A stretch of DNA of 64,000 nt, taken from the NCBI GenBank assembly GCA_030123585.1, contig CP126120.1, positions 2,605,001 to 2,669,000 of the forward strand. The letters are read 5' to 3'. Of this stretch, positions 16,089 to 24,949 are shown piece after piece (positions within the stretch are counted from its first letter, which is position 1; every line of letters starts with the position of its first letter). Made by a program: the position numbers and the translations under genes. A model generated the notes under the pieces. That model saw only the letters and a list, made by a program, of their open reading frames with translations, did no database searches and was not told the origin of the DNA. The DNA comes from Rhodanobacteraceae bacterium. GTDB taxonomy: Bacteria; Pseudomonadota; Gammaproteobacteria; Xanthomonadales; Rhodanobacteraceae.

Positions 16089-16226
16089 GCGATCATCCCT
16101 GATCGCGGCGTCGCTCGACGTGCGTACGCTGGAACGGGTTTGGGGTCTGTGGCACCAGAACGGCCATGAAGCCGCCGTCCGTGGCCTAGAGCTCCTTGGC
16201 CTGACTTTCCACGACAGCCGTTCTCG
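16089..16226 (-). repeat. Dispersed ~140-bp repeat, copy B (inverted)
   Basis: This is the reverse complement of the family seen at 13783, 34043 and 37012. It contains GCGATCATCCCTGATCGC at one end and the complement of GGCTGTCGTGGAAAGTCAGG at the other, so it appears full length. It occupies most of the gap before the sugar dehydrogenase gene. Confidence 0.78.
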
Positions 16227-16273
16227 TCCTGATAACACCCAGGCCGATACGATCAATAATTCATGCCACGGGA

Positions 16274-17392
16274 ATGACCGCCATGTCCGGATTGCCGCGC
16301 CGCGCCGTCGTGTTCGTCCTCGCGCTCGCGGGCCTGCCGTTCGCCGGCCACGCCGCGCCGCCGCTGCAGCGCCTGAAGGTGCCGCCGGGTTTCCACGTGT
16401 CGATCTACAGCGACGCGGTGCCGAACGCGCGCGGACTCGCGCTGGGCGCGCACGACACCGTGTTCGTGGGCTCGTTCGACGAAGGCAAGGTGTACGCCCT
16501 GACCGGTCTGGACAAGGAGGGCCGCGCCGAACACGTGGACGTGATCGCGAAGGATCTCGAAATGCCGGTCGGCGTCGCCTTCCACGACGGCGCGCTGTAC
16601 GTGTCGGCGGTCAGCCGGATCCTGAAATATCCCGGCATCGAAAAGCACCTCGCCGATCCGCCGCAACCCGTGGTCGTCACCGACAAGCTGTCGACCAAGA
16701 CCCACCACGGCTGGAAGTTCATCGCGTTCGGCCCGGACGGCAAGCTGTACGTGCCGGTCGGCGCACCGTGCAACATCTGCAACCCCGGCCCGGATTACGC
16801 GAAGATCCTGCGCATGAATCCGGATGGCAGCGATTGGCAGACCGTCGCCACCGGCATCCGCAATTCGGTGGGCTTCGACTGGCAACCGGGATCGCATGCG
16901 TTCTGGTTCACCAACAACGGCCGCGACCTCATGGGTGACGACGTGCCCGACGACACGCTCAATCGCGTGGACAAGCTGGGCGAGAACTTCGGCTATCCGT
17001 ATTGCCACGCCGGCAACGTCGTCGATCCGGAATTCGGCAAGGGCCACGCGTGCAGCGAATTCGCGCAACCCGCGCTGCGGCTGGGCGCGCACGTGGCCTC
17101 GCTGGGCATGCGCTTCTACGTCGGCCGGATGTTTCCGCCGGCCTACGACGGCGCGATCTTCATCGCCGAGCACGGCTCGTGGAATCGTTCCGTCAAGTCG
17201 GGTTACCGTGTGGTGGCGGTGCACGTGGGCAAGGACGGCAAGGTCACCGGATCGGAACCCTTCCTCACCGGATTCCTCGACGGCCAGAAGACGCTGGGCC
17301 GGCCGGTGGACGTGCAGCCGCTGCGCGACGGCAGCCTGCTGGTTTCCGATGACTACAATGGCGTGATCTACCGGATCACCTACACCCCTTGA
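16274..17392 (+). CDS. Secreted PQQ-type sugar dehydrogenase (sorbosone/glucose dehydrogenase-like)
   Basis: A 372-residue protein with a signal peptide (basic start, hydrophobic core, cleavage near GHAAP), so periplasmic. It has the six-bladed beta-propeller pattern of soluble PQQ glucose and sorbosone dehydrogenases: PPGFHVSIYSD, NARGLALG, THHGWKFIAFGPDGKLYVPVG, GIRNSVGFDW, FIAEHGSWNRS and VDVQPLRDGSLLVSDD. The real substrate is unknown. An alternative ATG lies four codons downstream. Confidence 0.87.
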   Translation: MTAMSGLPRRAVVFVLALAGLPFAGHAAPPLQRLKVPPGFHVSIYSDAVPNARGLALGAHDTVFVGSFDEGKVYALTGLDKEGRAEHVDVIAKDLEMPVGVAFHDGALYVSAVSRILKYPGIEKHLADPPQPVVVTDKLSTKTHHGWKFIAFGPDGKLYVPVGAPCNICNPGPDYAKILRMNPDGSDWQTVATGIRNSVGFDWQPGSHAFWFTNNGRDLMGDDVPDDTLNRVDKLGENFGYPYCHAGNVVDPEFGKGHACSEFAQPALRLGAHVASLGMRFYVGRMFPPAYDGAIFIAEHGSWNRSVKSGYRVVAVHVGKDGKVTGSEPFLTGFLDGQKTLGRPVDVQPLRDGSLLVSDDYNGVIYRITYTP

Positions 17393-17404
17393 AATGAACC
17401 CTGA

Positions 17405-17458
17405 CCTGTAGGAGCGCCGGAAGGCGCGATCCGTTCGGGCCTTCCGGCCCTCCTGCAT
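17405..17458. repeat. Short GTAGGAGCG...CGGCCCTCCTGC palindrome
   Basis: GTAGGAGCGCCGGAAGGCGC is followed by GGGCCTTCCGGCCCTCCTGC, forming an imperfect inverted repeat in the gap between two genes. The second half recurs at 59912-59937. Confidence 0.5.
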
Positions 17459-17474
17459 CACCATCGGGAGCCCC

Positions 17475-18104
17475 ATGAAAATCCACAGCGACAGTTTCCG
17501 CAACAACACCCGCATTCCGGCCGAGTTCGCGTTCGGCAAGCCCGGCGATGCCGGCGAGCCGTGCGTGTTGTCGGCCAACCGCAATCCGCATCTCGCGTGG
17601 AGCGACGCGCCCGCCGGAACCCGGTCGTTCGCGCTGACGTGCATCGACGTCGACGTACCCAGCCGCGGCGACGATGTGAACCAGCCGGGGCGAACGGTGC
17701 CCGCCGACCTGCCGCGGGTCGAATTCGCGCACTGGCTGATGGTCGACATTCCGCCGACGTGCACCGAAATCGCGGCCGGCGCGTGCAGCGACGGCATCAC
17801 CCCGCACGGCAAGCGCGCCCCGCACGGCCCGGCCGGTTCGCGCCAGGGCCGCAACGATTACACCGGCTGGTTCGCGACTGACCCCGGGATGGCCGGTGAT
17901 TACCTGGGCTACGACGGTCCTTGCCCGCCCTGGAACGACGCGCGGCTGCACCACTACCACTTCCGCGTGGCCGCGCTGGACACCGCGCGGCTTGATCTGC
18001 CTCAAGACTTCGGCTGGACGGAACTGCAGGATGCAATGCGTGGTCATGTATTGAGTGAAGCCGAAATCGTCGGCACCTACAGCCTGAACCCCGCCGTGCG
18101 CTAG
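17475..18104 (+). CDS. YbhB/YbcL-family Raf-kinase-inhibitor-like (PEBP) protein
   Basis: A 209-residue protein of the phosphatidylethanolamine-binding family. Visible features are the LSANRNPHLAWSDAPAGTRSFAL opening (shown in part), CIDVDVPS, FAHWLMVDIP and YDGPCPPWNDARLHHYHFRVAALD, which shape the anion pocket. No signal peptide, so cytoplasmic. Bacterial members have no settled role. It stands 82 bases after the sugar dehydrogenase. Confidence 0.88.
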   Translation: MKIHSDSFRNNTRIPAEFAFGKPGDAGEPCVLSANRNPHLAWSDAPAGTRSFALTCIDVDVPSRGDDVNQPGRTVPADLPRVEFAHWLMVDIPPTCTEIAAGACSDGITPHGKRAPHGPAGSRQGRNDYTGWFATDPGMAGDYLGYDGPCPPWNDARLHHYHFRVAALDTARLDLPQDFGWTELQDAMRGHVLSEAEIVGTYSLNPAVR

Positions 18105-18132
18105 CGCGGCACCCCGAGAGAAGGAGATCGCC

Positions 18133-18513
18133 ATGAGCACCGACATCACGCAGGACGAATCCCGCAACGGCAACAACCACGAACGCATCGAGCGCACCGC
18201 CGCGCGTTTCAAGGAAGGCACCAGCAGTGCGGTCAGCGGCGCCAAGGAGAAGTTCAACGCCGCCGCCGACCGCGTCGAATCGGGCCTGCATCGCGCCACC
18301 GACGCCAGCGCGCGCGGCGCCGAACGCGCGGCCGACAAGGCCGGCGAATGGCGCGAGCGCAGCGCCAAGCTTGCGTCCGAAGCGCGCGAGCGCGCCGACG
18401 ACGCGCTCGACGGCGTGCGCGATTTCGTGCGCGAGAAGCCGGTGCAATCGGTCGCGATCGCGCTGGCCGCGGGTTGGTTGATCGGCCGGCTGCTCGGTCC
18501 GCGTCACCGCTGA
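18133..18513 (+). CDS. DUF883/ElaB-YqjD-like membrane-anchored protein
   Basis: A 126-residue protein. A long Ala/Arg/Glu-rich amphipathic helical region (about 20-95) is followed by one C-terminal membrane helix (SVAIALAAGWLIGRLLG). This is the layout of ElaB/YqjD, which tether ribosomes to the inner membrane in stationary phase in E. coli. A strong GAGAAGGAGA precedes the ATG. It starts a three-gene run matching E. coli yqjD-yqjE-yqjK. Confidence 0.82.
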   Translation: MSTDITQDESRNGNNHERIERTAARFKEGTSSAVSGAKEKFNAAADRVESGLHRATDASARGAERAADKAGEWRERSAKLASEARERADDALDGVRDFVREKPVQSVAIALAAGWLIGRLLGPRHR

Positions 18514-18546
18514 CGCCGCGCATCCGGCCGTGAATCTCAAGCGCGC

Positions 18547-19050
18547 ATGAGCACCGAATCCGGCGAACGGCCCGAGGCGGAGGCAGCGGCCGACGCCGCG
18601 CAGACCGCCGATGCCGCCCGGTTCGGCGCCGCGTTCGCCGCGGGCGCCGGGATGCTCGCGGCCTTGCGCCGGATCGCCACCGCCGTCGCCGCCTTGCTGG
18701 TGGCGGAAGCGCGCGTGCTGCGCGCGAGCATCGCGCTGGTGGTGCTGGGCATCGTCGCGCTGACTGCGTTCTCGGTGTCGCTGTGGGCTTGCGTGGTGGC
18801 GTTGATCGGATGGGGCCTGGCGGTGGCGACGGGTTCGGCCGGCATCGCGCTCGGCATCCTCGTGGTCTTGCACATGGTGCTGGTCGTCGCGATCTGGTCG
18901 GGCATCAAGCTCGCGATCCGGCGCGCCAGCTTTCCCGAGGTGCGCGCGGAATTGCGCGCGCTGGGCGGCGAACTCCGGCGCGACGTGTCGCGCTTCCAGC
19001 ATGCGCAGCCGCCGCAGGCTGCGCCCGCCGAATCGGAGCACCCGCCATGA
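18547..19050 (+). CDS. YqjE-like/phage-holin-family membrane protein
   Basis: A 167-residue protein with two strong membrane helices at about 55-80 and 85-115, flanked by charged tails. This is the pattern of YqjE and the 'phage holin family' proteins found beside DUF883 genes. Function is unknown. Its stop overlaps the start of the next gene by four bases, so they are co-translated. Confidence 0.78.
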   Translation: MSTESGERPEAEAAADAAQTADAARFGAAFAAGAGMLAALRRIATAVAALLVAEARVLRASIALVVLGIVALTAFSVSLWACVVALIGWGLAVATGSAGIALGILVVLHMVLVVAIWSGIKLAIRRASFPEVRAELRALGGELRRDVSRFQHAQPPQAAPAESEHPP

Positions 19051-19301
19051 ACTATCCGCGCGCGCTGGCGGAACGCAGGCGGGCCACGGCGGCGTGCCGG
19101 GCGGCGCGCGGCGAATTGCGCGCCGCCGTGGACGACGCGATCGACGCCTACCAGGCGCATCCGCTGCCGGCGCTCGCCGGCGCCGCGGGCGTCGGCTTCG
19201 TGCTGGCGCAACTTCGGGTCGGCAGCGGCCTGATCCGCGCCGGCATGCGCATCGCGTCGGGACCGGCGTGGACGCTGGTACGGCAGTACATTTCTTTCTG
19301 A
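19047..19301 (+). CDS. YqjK-like small protein
   Basis: An 84-residue protein with a basic helical N-terminus (ALAERRRATAACRAARGEL) and a weakly hydrophobic stretch at about 45-62. Position and size match yqjK in the yqjDEK arrangement. The ATG at 19047 overlaps the stop of the YqjE-like gene (ATGA). Confidence 0.7.
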   Translation: MNYPRALAERRRATAACRAARGELRAAVDDAIDAYQAHPLPALAGAAGVGFVLAQLRVGSGLIRAGMRIASGPAWTLVRQYISF

Positions 19302-19317
19302 GCCTTCGCGCTTTCCG

Positions 19318-19380
19318 ACCCCTCACCCCATTCATCTCCCCTCTCCTGACCAGCGCGCAGCGCTTGGCGAGTGAGGGGTG
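19318..19380. repeat. Intergenic repeat of the CCCTCACCCC/GAGGGG family
   Basis: CCCCTCACCCCATTCATCTC and CCCCTCTCC are followed by GCGCGCAGCGC and GAGTGAGGGG, forming an imperfect inverted repeat. Relatives are at about 4345-4452, 6410-6562 and 41077-41207. It may end transcription of the yqj-like operon. Confidence 0.5.
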
Positions 19381-19488
19381 TTGAACGCGGCGATCCCGTC
19401 AAGCGAAACAACGCGCGCTGCGGTCGTCCGCGCCAAACGATCGGGATTACACTGAAGGGCACCGCCACGGGCCAGGGTGGGTGCCGCC

Positions 19489-20646
19489 ATGCCGCCGACG
19501 AAATCTTCCGGTACGCCCATCGCCGAAGGCGTTCCGCCGCCGCCGCGGCAACTGCAGACCATCCAGCCGCAGCGCCGCGTCACCGCGCTGGGCCGCCGCC
19601 GGGTGCGCAGGTTGCGTTCGCTGCGCCTGCCGCTGCGCATCATCATGCTGCTGGCGATCGCGGCGACCCTGGTGCTCGCGCGCTCGCTGCTGATCCCGCT
19701 GGTGCTGGCGGCGTTCATCGCGCTGGGCCTGAATCCCATCGTCGCCGGCCTGCATCGCCTGTACCTGCCGCGCGCGCTCGGCAGCCTGCTGGTGATGATC
19801 GCGCTGGGCGCGGTGCTGGCCGGCAGCGTCACGGCTCTGAGCGCACCGGCCGCGGCGTGGCTGCGCGAAGCGCCGACCGCGATGCACGACGTCGGCTACA
19901 AGCTGCGCAAGCTCACGCGTCCGATCACGCGCGTCAGCCACGCGGCCAACCAGTCGCTGGCCGGCTTCGGCGTCGCCGCGGCGCCCACCCTGCAGCCGCC
20001 GGCGGGCGTCGGGTTTTCCTTCAACGGCATGCTCAAGTCGGCGCCGCGCATCGTGGTCGGAGTGCTGACCGTCGCGCTGCTGGTGTTCTTATTCCTCAGC
20101 TACGGCCGCGACGTGGCTGCGCACCTGGTGACCGCGATGCCGGGATTCAGTTACCGGCGCATCGCGCTGCGATTGATCCGCGGCATCCAGTACGAGTTCT
20201 CGCGCTACCTGCTCACCGTCACCGTGATCAACTGCTGCCTCGGCGCACTCACCGGCCTGATCCTGTGGGCCTGGCGCATGCCCGATCCGATGCTGTGGGG
20301 CGGACTGGTGGCACTGCTCAATTTCATGCCCTACGTCGGCGCCGTCACCAACACCCTGCTGCTGCTGGTGGTGGGCTTCCTCAACTTTCCCGATCCGCTG
20401 CACGCGCTGGCGCCGGCGGCGTGCTTCGCGGTGCTGGCGGCGCTGGAGGGCAACGTGTTCACGCCGATGATCATGGGCCGGCGCATGCGCCTGTCGCCGC
20501 TCGCGATCCTGGTGTGGCTGCTGATCTGGGGCTGGATGTGGGGCATCCCCGGCGCGCTGCTGGCGGTGCCGATGCTGACCTGCCTGAAACTCATCACCGA
20601 ATGGCTGCCGGGGTGGCAGTGGTTTGCCAGGATGGTGGAGCGGTAG
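19489..20646 (+). CDS. AI-2E-family transporter (PerM/UPF0118)
   Basis: A polytopic inner-membrane protein of 385 residues with seven to eight predicted helices. After a basic N-terminal tail come paired helices at about 45-115, a soluble loop, and a helical bundle from about 190 to the end. Typical family segments are ALLNFMPYVGAVTN, NVFTPMIMGRRMRLSPLAIL and WGIPGALLAVPMLTCLKLI. Named for autoinducer-2 export in one member; substrates otherwise vary. A GTG at 19477 is an alternative start. Confidence 0.85.
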   Translation: MPPTKSSGTPIAEGVPPPPRQLQTIQPQRRVTALGRRRVRRLRSLRLPLRIIMLLAIAATLVLARSLLIPLVLAAFIALGLNPIVAGLHRLYLPRALGSLLVMIALGAVLAGSVTALSAPAAAWLREAPTAMHDVGYKLRKLTRPITRVSHAANQSLAGFGVAAAPTLQPPAGVGFSFNGMLKSAPRIVVGVLTVALLVFLFLSYGRDVAAHLVTAMPGFSYRRIALRLIRGIQYEFSRYLLTVTVINCCLGALTGLILWAWRMPDPMLWGGLVALLNFMPYVGAVTNTLLLLVVGFLNFPDPLHALAPAACFAVLAALEGNVFTPMIMGRRMRLSPLAILVWLLIWGWMWGIPGALLAVPMLTCLKLITEWLPGWQWFARMVER

Positions 20647-20654
20647 CCGCGCAG

Positions 20655-20735
20655 GTTGGGCTGCATGCAATGAAGCCCAACGCGAACGTGCCGAAGACGC
20701 TGGGCTTCCGCCGGTGAAGCCGGCGTCAGCCCAAC
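20655..20735. repeat. GTTGGGCT...AGCCCAAC palindromes between genes
   Basis: GTTGGGCT at 20655-20662 pairs with AGCCCAAC at 20674-20681. A second pair, TGGGCTTC...AGCCCA, follows to about 20735. They could form hairpins after the transporter gene. No gene is seen here. Confidence 0.5.
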
Positions 20736-20782
20736 CCGCGGCCTTGTCCCGGATCAAGCGCGTATCGTGCGAACGCGTCAAA

Positions 20783-22120
20783 ATGCGCGGCATGACCACC
20801 TCCGCCGCCCAAGCCGACGAATCCCGCATCAACCTTGCGCGCGCGCATGCGGCGCAGCACCGCATTGCCGAAGCCGAGGCCGTGTACCGCGACATCCTGC
20901 AAGGCGCGCCGGACACGCCGGAAGCGCTGAACTTCGTCGCGATGTGCGCGCTGGCGCGCGGCGAGTTCGCGTCGGCGCAGCGCGATCTCGAACACGCCGC
21001 GCATCTTGAACCAACCCAGCCCGAGATCTGGAAGAACCTCGGGATCGTGCACCTCGCGCAGCATCGCCCGGAAGATGCACTGGATGCCCTCGACCGCGCA
21101 CTGGGGATCGAGCCCGTGCATTTCGCGGCGCGCCTGCATCGCGGCGCGGCGCTGGAACAGCTCGGCCGCATGGACGATGCGGCCACGGCGTATTACGGCG
21201 CGATCGCGGCGGCGCAGGCGCGCGGCAAGTGGCGCAACGACATGACCACGCCGCCGGGCCTGCGTCCCGCGGTGAAGCACGCGATCGCATTCGTCGACCG
21301 GCAGCGCAAGCGCATCTTCATGGACCTGCTGCAGCCGTTGCGCAACCAGTACGGCGCGACCTCGCTGGCGCGCGTCGAGCAGGGCCTGGAAATCTACCTG
21401 GGCGAGCGCCCCGCGAATTACCCCGATCCGCGCCAGTTCTGCAAGTTCTTCTACGTGCCGGGTCTGCGCACGACGCCGTACTACGAGCGCGAGCTGTTTC
21501 CGTGGCACGCGGAACTGGAACGGCACACCGACGTGATCCGCGCGGAACTGCTGGGCGTGTTGAACCAACCCATCGGCGTCGAACCCTTCCTCGGCACCAA
21601 CGACAACACGCTGCTGAAGCAACAGAACCTGCTGGCCGGCACCCGCGGGCACGCCGAGTGGAACTCGTTCTTCTTCCACCGCCACGGCGAAGTGTTCGAG
21701 CAGAACGCGCGGCGCTGCCCGCGCACCACCGCAGTGCTGGCGACGCTGCCGCTGGTGCACATCCGCGGCCACGCGCCGGAAGTGCTGTTCTCGATCCTGA
21801 CGCCAGGTTCGCACATCCTGAAACACCACGGCGTCACCAACACCCGGCTGGTCACCCACCTGCCGCTGATCATCCCCGAGGATTGCGCGATCAACGTGGG
21901 CGGCGTCGAACACGCCTGGCAGGAAGGCCGCTGCGTCACCTTCGACGACACCTTCGAGCACGAAGCGTGGAACCGCAGCGACAAGGTGCGCGCGGTGATG
22001 ATCCTGGACGCGTGGCACCCGGACCTGACCGAAGCCGAGCGCGCCGCCGTCGCGCTGCTGGTCGGCGGCATCGGCGATTTCAACCAGGCGGCGAAGGTGG
22101 CTGCACCGCCCGCGGATTGA
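20783..22120 (+). CDS. TPR-domain aspartyl/asparaginyl beta-hydroxylase-family dioxygenase
   Basis: A 445-residue protein. Tetratricopeptide repeats fill about residues 10-140, and a 2-oxoglutarate/Fe(II) dioxygenase domain of the AspH/LpxO family fills about 250-430. The probable iron ligands are His in ILKHHGVTN and His in FEHEAWN; the 2-oxoglutarate-binding Arg may be in RAVMILDAWHP. The substrate could be a protein or a lipid A acyl chain; the TPR part favours a protein. Start codons at 20783 and 20792 are both possible. Confidence 0.85.
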   Translation: MRGMTTSAAQADESRINLARAHAAQHRIAEAEAVYRDILQGAPDTPEALNFVAMCALARGEFASAQRDLEHAAHLEPTQPEIWKNLGIVHLAQHRPEDALDALDRALGIEPVHFAARLHRGAALEQLGRMDDAATAYYGAIAAAQARGKWRNDMTTPPGLRPAVKHAIAFVDRQRKRIFMDLLQPLRNQYGATSLARVEQGLEIYLGERPANYPDPRQFCKFFYVPGLRTTPYYERELFPWHAELERHTDVIRAELLGVLNQPIGVEPFLGTNDNTLLKQQNLLAGTRGHAEWNSFFFHRHGEVFEQNARRCPRTTAVLATLPLVHIRGHAPEVLFSILTPGSHILKHHGVTNTRLVTHLPLIIPEDCAINVGGVEHAWQEGRCVTFDDTFEHEAWNRSDKVRAVMILDAWHPDLTEAERAAVALLVGGIGDFNQAAKVAAPPAD

Positions 22121-22158
22121 CCGGCACTCCTGACCGAGACAACCGAATGTTTTAATTC

Positions 22159-22282
22159 GTCATTCCGGGGCCGCTCGCGTTTTTTGCGAGCGGAACCCGG
22201 AATCGGTCTTTGCCTTCACCCGTCACGGAAACCGATTCCGGGTTCCGTCACCGATGAATCCGGCGACGGCCCCGGAATGACG
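22159..22282. repeat. GTCATTCCGG...CCGGAATGAC palindromic element, copy 2
   Basis: It has the same outer palindrome and central CCGGAATCGGT...ACCGATTCCGG pair as the copy at 10809-10922. The inner hairpin arms here are CCGCTCGC and GCGAGCGG instead of CCGCCGC and GCGGCGG: both arms have changed so that pairing is kept. Confidence 0.78.
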
Positions 22283-22333
22283 AACTTGCAGGCGCCAACG
22301 GGATCGGCTCGCGCAATGCAGCCGCGCGCTGCC

Positions 22334-23146
22334 TCAGGCGATGTTCTGCAACCACCCCGAATAAATCGCGATCAGCAGCACCGCGCCCAACGCGATGCGG
22401 TACACGGCGAACGCGGTGAATCGGTGGCTGCGGATGTAGCGCAACAGCCACTTCACCGCGATGAACGCGACGATCAGCGACACGATGAAGCCCACGGCCA
22501 GCGCGTTCCAGTCCTCGTGCGCCGCGCCGCCGCCGTGGCGCAAGACCTTCAGCAACTCGTAGCCGGTCGCCGCGTACATCGTCGGAATGCCAACCAGGAA
22601 CGCGAACTCGGTCGCGGCGGGACGGTTGCTGGTGCCGAACAGCATCGCCGCGAAAATCGTCGCGCCCGAGCGCGAAGTGCCGGGAAACACGCCCGCCACC
22701 ATCTGCGCGATGCCCACCAGGATCGCCACCGGCCACGTCACGCGGCTGCGGTCCGGCATGCGTGCCGCGGCCTGTTCCGCGGCGATCATCCAGAAGCCGC
22801 CGATGATCAGCGCCCACGCGATCGGCGTGATCGTCTCCGGCAACTTGAAGCCGTAGTGCGTCACGATCACGCCCAGCACGCAGGTGATCAGGAACGCGAC
22901 GACCAGCTTGAACAGGTAGTCGCGCGTGTCCGCATCGTGCCAGCGCGTCAGCAACTGCCAGATGCGCTGCCAGTACACCAGCGTGATCGCGAGGATCGCG
23001 CCGGCCTGGATGCCCACGTTGAAGAGGTCCGAGCGCGCGCCCAGCCAGTGTTCGGCGATCAGCAGATGCCCGGTCGATGAGATCGGCAGGAACTCGGTGA
23101 TGCCCTCGATGATGCCGAGCAGGATGACATTGATCAGGTCGTGCAT
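22334..23146 (-). CDS. uppP: Undecaprenyl-diphosphatase UppP (BacA)
   Basis: A 270-residue inner-membrane protein with about eight helices. It dephosphorylates undecaprenyl diphosphate to recycle the carrier lipid for cell-wall and glycan synthesis. The two signature motifs are intact: EGITEFLPISSTGHL near residues 14-28 and FPGTSRSG near 160-167. It lies head-to-tail with the integrase gene on the same strand, 74 bases downstream of it, and marks the chromosomal side of the integron. Confidence 0.96.
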   Translation of the reverse strand: MHDLINVILLGIIEGITEFLPISSTGHLLIAEHWLGARSDLFNVGIQAGAILAITLVYWQRIWQLLTRWHDADTRDYLFKLVVAFLITCVLGVIVTHYGFKLPETITPIAWALIIGGFWMIAAEQAAARMPDRSRVTWPVAILVGIAQMVAGVFPGTSRSGATIFAAMLFGTSNRPAATEFAFLVGIPTMYAATGYELLKVLRHGGGAAHEDWNALAVGFIVSLIVAFIAVKWLLRYIRSHRFTAFAVYRIALGAVLLIAIYSGWLQNIA

Positions 23147-23220
23147 GGGCGCGCTTCAGGCGAAAAGTCGCGCAAGTGTACGCGGATGCGCGTCGGGCCG
23201 CGCAAACGCGCGCCGTGCGT

Positions 23221-24246
23221 TCAGCCGCGATCCAGCGGACTCAACACGCCGCGCCCGCCGCGATTCAGCACGTGGGTGTAGATCTGCGTCGTCGCGACGT
23301 CCTTGTGGCCCAGCAACTCCTGGATGGTCCGGATGTCGTGGCCCGCTTCCAGCAGGTGCGTTGCGAACGAATGCCGCAGCGTGTGGCAGGTCGCCGGCTT
23401 GGCGATGCCCGCGACGCGGACGGCACGGTTGATCGCGCGCTGCAGGCCGGCTTCATCCAGATGGTGGCGGCGCAGCACGCCGTCCAGCGGATCGCGCGAC
23501 AACTGCTGCGAGGGAAACACGAATTGCCAACCCCATTCGCGCCCGGCGTGCGGATACTTGCGCGCGAGCGCGTACGGCAGGCGCGCTTCGCCGTGCCCGG
23601 CGGCAAGGTCGGCCTCGTGCAACAGGCGGGCGCGCGCGAGCTGCCGTTGCAAGCCATCGCGAAGCGTCGCGGGCAACGGCACGCGCCGGTCCTTGCGGCC
23701 CTTGCCCTCGCGCACCGTGATCTCGTTGCGCGCGAAATCCACGTCCTTCACGCGCAATCGCAGGCATTCCATCAAGCGCATCCCCGAACCGTACAGCAGG
23801 CCGGCCATCAACCAGTGCACGCCATCCAGCGCACCCAGCACGCGCTGCACCTCGTCGCGCGACAGCACCACCGGCACGCGCTGCGGACGCTTCGCGCGGA
23901 CCACGCCGTCCAGCCACGGCAACTCGATCTCCAGCACCACGCGATACAGAAACAGCAGCGCCGACAGCGCCTGGTTCTGCGTGCTGGCCGCGACGCGCCC
24001 ACGTGTCGCCAACATGGTCAGGAACGCCGCGACTTCCCCGCCGCCCATCGCGCTCGGATGGCGCTTGCCGTTGGCCAGGATGAACCGGCGGATCCAGCCA
24101 ACGTAGGCACGCTCCGTGCGCAAGCTGTAATGCCGCACCCGGCACGCGGCCCGCACCTGGTCGAGCAGCCGCGGCGCGGGCGCGGAATTCCGCCGCACCG
24201 GCGTTCCTCGCCCGGATACCGCCGCTGATCGTCGGTGATATTGCAT
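23221..24246 (-). CDS. intI: Integron integrase (tyrosine recombinase IntI)
   Basis: A 341-residue tyrosine recombinase that recombines attC and attI sites. The catalytic set is complete: Arg157 (GSGMRLME), Lys near 184, His288 and Arg291 ([10 protein letters not shown]), His314 (LLGHKD), and Tyr323 (TQIYTHVL). The extra patch between the second and third conserved blocks, special to IntI and absent from XerC/D, is present at about 210-246 ([36 protein letters not shown]). It points away from the cassette array, the usual IntI layout. No frameshift or stop is seen, so it may be active. The exact start is uncertain. Confidence 0.95.
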   Translation of the reverse strand: MQYHRRSAAVSGRGTPVRRNSAPAPRLLDQVRAACRVRHYSLRTERAYVGWIRRFILANGKRHPSAMGGGEVAAFLTMLATRGRVAASTQNQALSALLFLYRVVLEIELPWLDGVVRAKRPQRVPVVLSRDEVQRVLGALDGVHWLMAGLLYGSGMRLMECLRLRVKDVDFARNEITVREGKGRKDRRVPLPATLRDGLQRQLARARLLHEADLAAGHGEARLPYALARKYPHAGREWGWQFVFPSQQLSRDPLDGVLRRHHLDEAGLQRAINRAVRVAGIAKPATCHTLRHSFATHLLEAGHDIRTIQELLGHKDVATTQIYTHVLNRGGRGVLSPLDRG

Positions 24247-24342
24247 ACCGCCCCCGAAGTGCCAGATAACGCAGCAACGGTACGCTCCGCCGGCAAGCGT
24301 CGGGATCGGCCAGACGCTTGATGCGGCGTAGGAATCGCCTGA

Positions 24343-24371
24343 TTGACAACTACGTCCCGCAGCGGGACGAT
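24343..24371 (+). promoter_or_regulatory. Candidate cassette promoter (Pc) between intI and the array
   Basis: A perfect -35 box TTGACA at 24343-24348 is followed, after 17 bases, by a weak -10 (GACGAT, 24366-24371), pointing into the cassettes. The spacer holds a perfect inverted repeat, CGTCCCGC-A-GCGGGACG (24353-24369), which could be a regulator site or block the promoter when folded. Confidence 0.45.
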
Positions 24372-24379
24372 CCCGTTAC

Positions 24380-24413
24380 CGCCCCTGATCCGGGGCAGAA
24401 ATAGCGTTAGGGG
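24380..24413 (+). other. Integron attI-like recombination site
   Basis: The insertion core GTTAGGG at 24406-24412 marks the junction of the integrase side with the first cassette. Before it lies GCCCCTGATCCGGGGC (24381-24396), a short inverted repeat that may be part of the integrase-binding region. Identification rests on position, between intI and the first cassette, and on the core. Confidence 0.75.
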
Positions 24414-24418
24414 GACAC

Positions 24419-24865
24419 ATGGGATTCATAGAAGGCCTTTTCGGCAAAAAGCGAGACGAAGATTTCGACTGGCTCGACCTAAAGAGTCCGATTCCGCCGC
24501 ATTGGGATTTGGTATGCACGGAAGGCGAAATGGACTACGAGATTGATCGCACGAGCTGTTTCAAGGACGGAGATATTGTTTGGTGGCGGCAGCGTACCGG
24601 CATTTCTTATTACAAATACGACTACCTAATCTGTGGCGCATCTCTTTCTGCTCGTAGCGTGCTGATCCCAATTACTCGCACCTTGGCTGACCCAGAACTC
24701 GAACAGGTTGGTAAAGACGTGCTGAGGCAGCGCGCAAAGGCGGAAGACGCGACGCCTTTCGGCGAATGTCTAAAAAAAGCTAACATGTGGTCGCAGCTGA
24801 ATGGCTACACAACTATCCCGCCGTATGTATTCTATGCAATGGGTATTGTGGAGCACGGTAGGTAG
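24419..24865 (+). CDS. Integron cassette 1: hypothetical protein
   Basis: A 148-residue soluble-looking protein, unrecognised. It is rich in aromatic and acidic residues near the N-terminus (FDWLDLKSPIPPHWDL, GDIVWWRQRTGISYYKYDY). The ATG is only six bases after the insertion core. The GGGGG of the core region (GTTAGGGGGACAC) can serve as its ribosome-binding site. Being first in the array, it should be the best expressed from Pc. GC content is visibly lower than in flanking genes. Confidence 0.7.
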   Translation: MGFIEGLFGKKRDEDFDWLDLKSPIPPHWDLVCTEGEMDYEIDRTSCFKDGDIVWWRQRTGISYYKYDYLICGASLSARSVLIPITRTLADPELEQVGKDVLRQRAKAEDATPFGECLKKANMWSQLNGYTTIPPYVFYAMGIVEHGR

Positions 24866-24867
24866 TG

Positions 24868-24939
24868 CCCCCTAACAACTCAATCCAGCGGACGCTCACC
24901 CGCTACGCGGGTTCGCGCCGCTGATTTCGGGCGTTAGCA
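24868..24939 (+). repeat. attC1
   Basis: Integron attC site: R'' core CCCCCTAAC, inner part TCAATCCAGCGGACGC...GCGCCGCTGATTTCGGGC, R' core GTTAGCA. The R'' arm complements the first bases of its own cassette (GTTAGGGGG). Confidence 0.9.
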
Positions 24940-24949
24940 GCCAAAGAAT

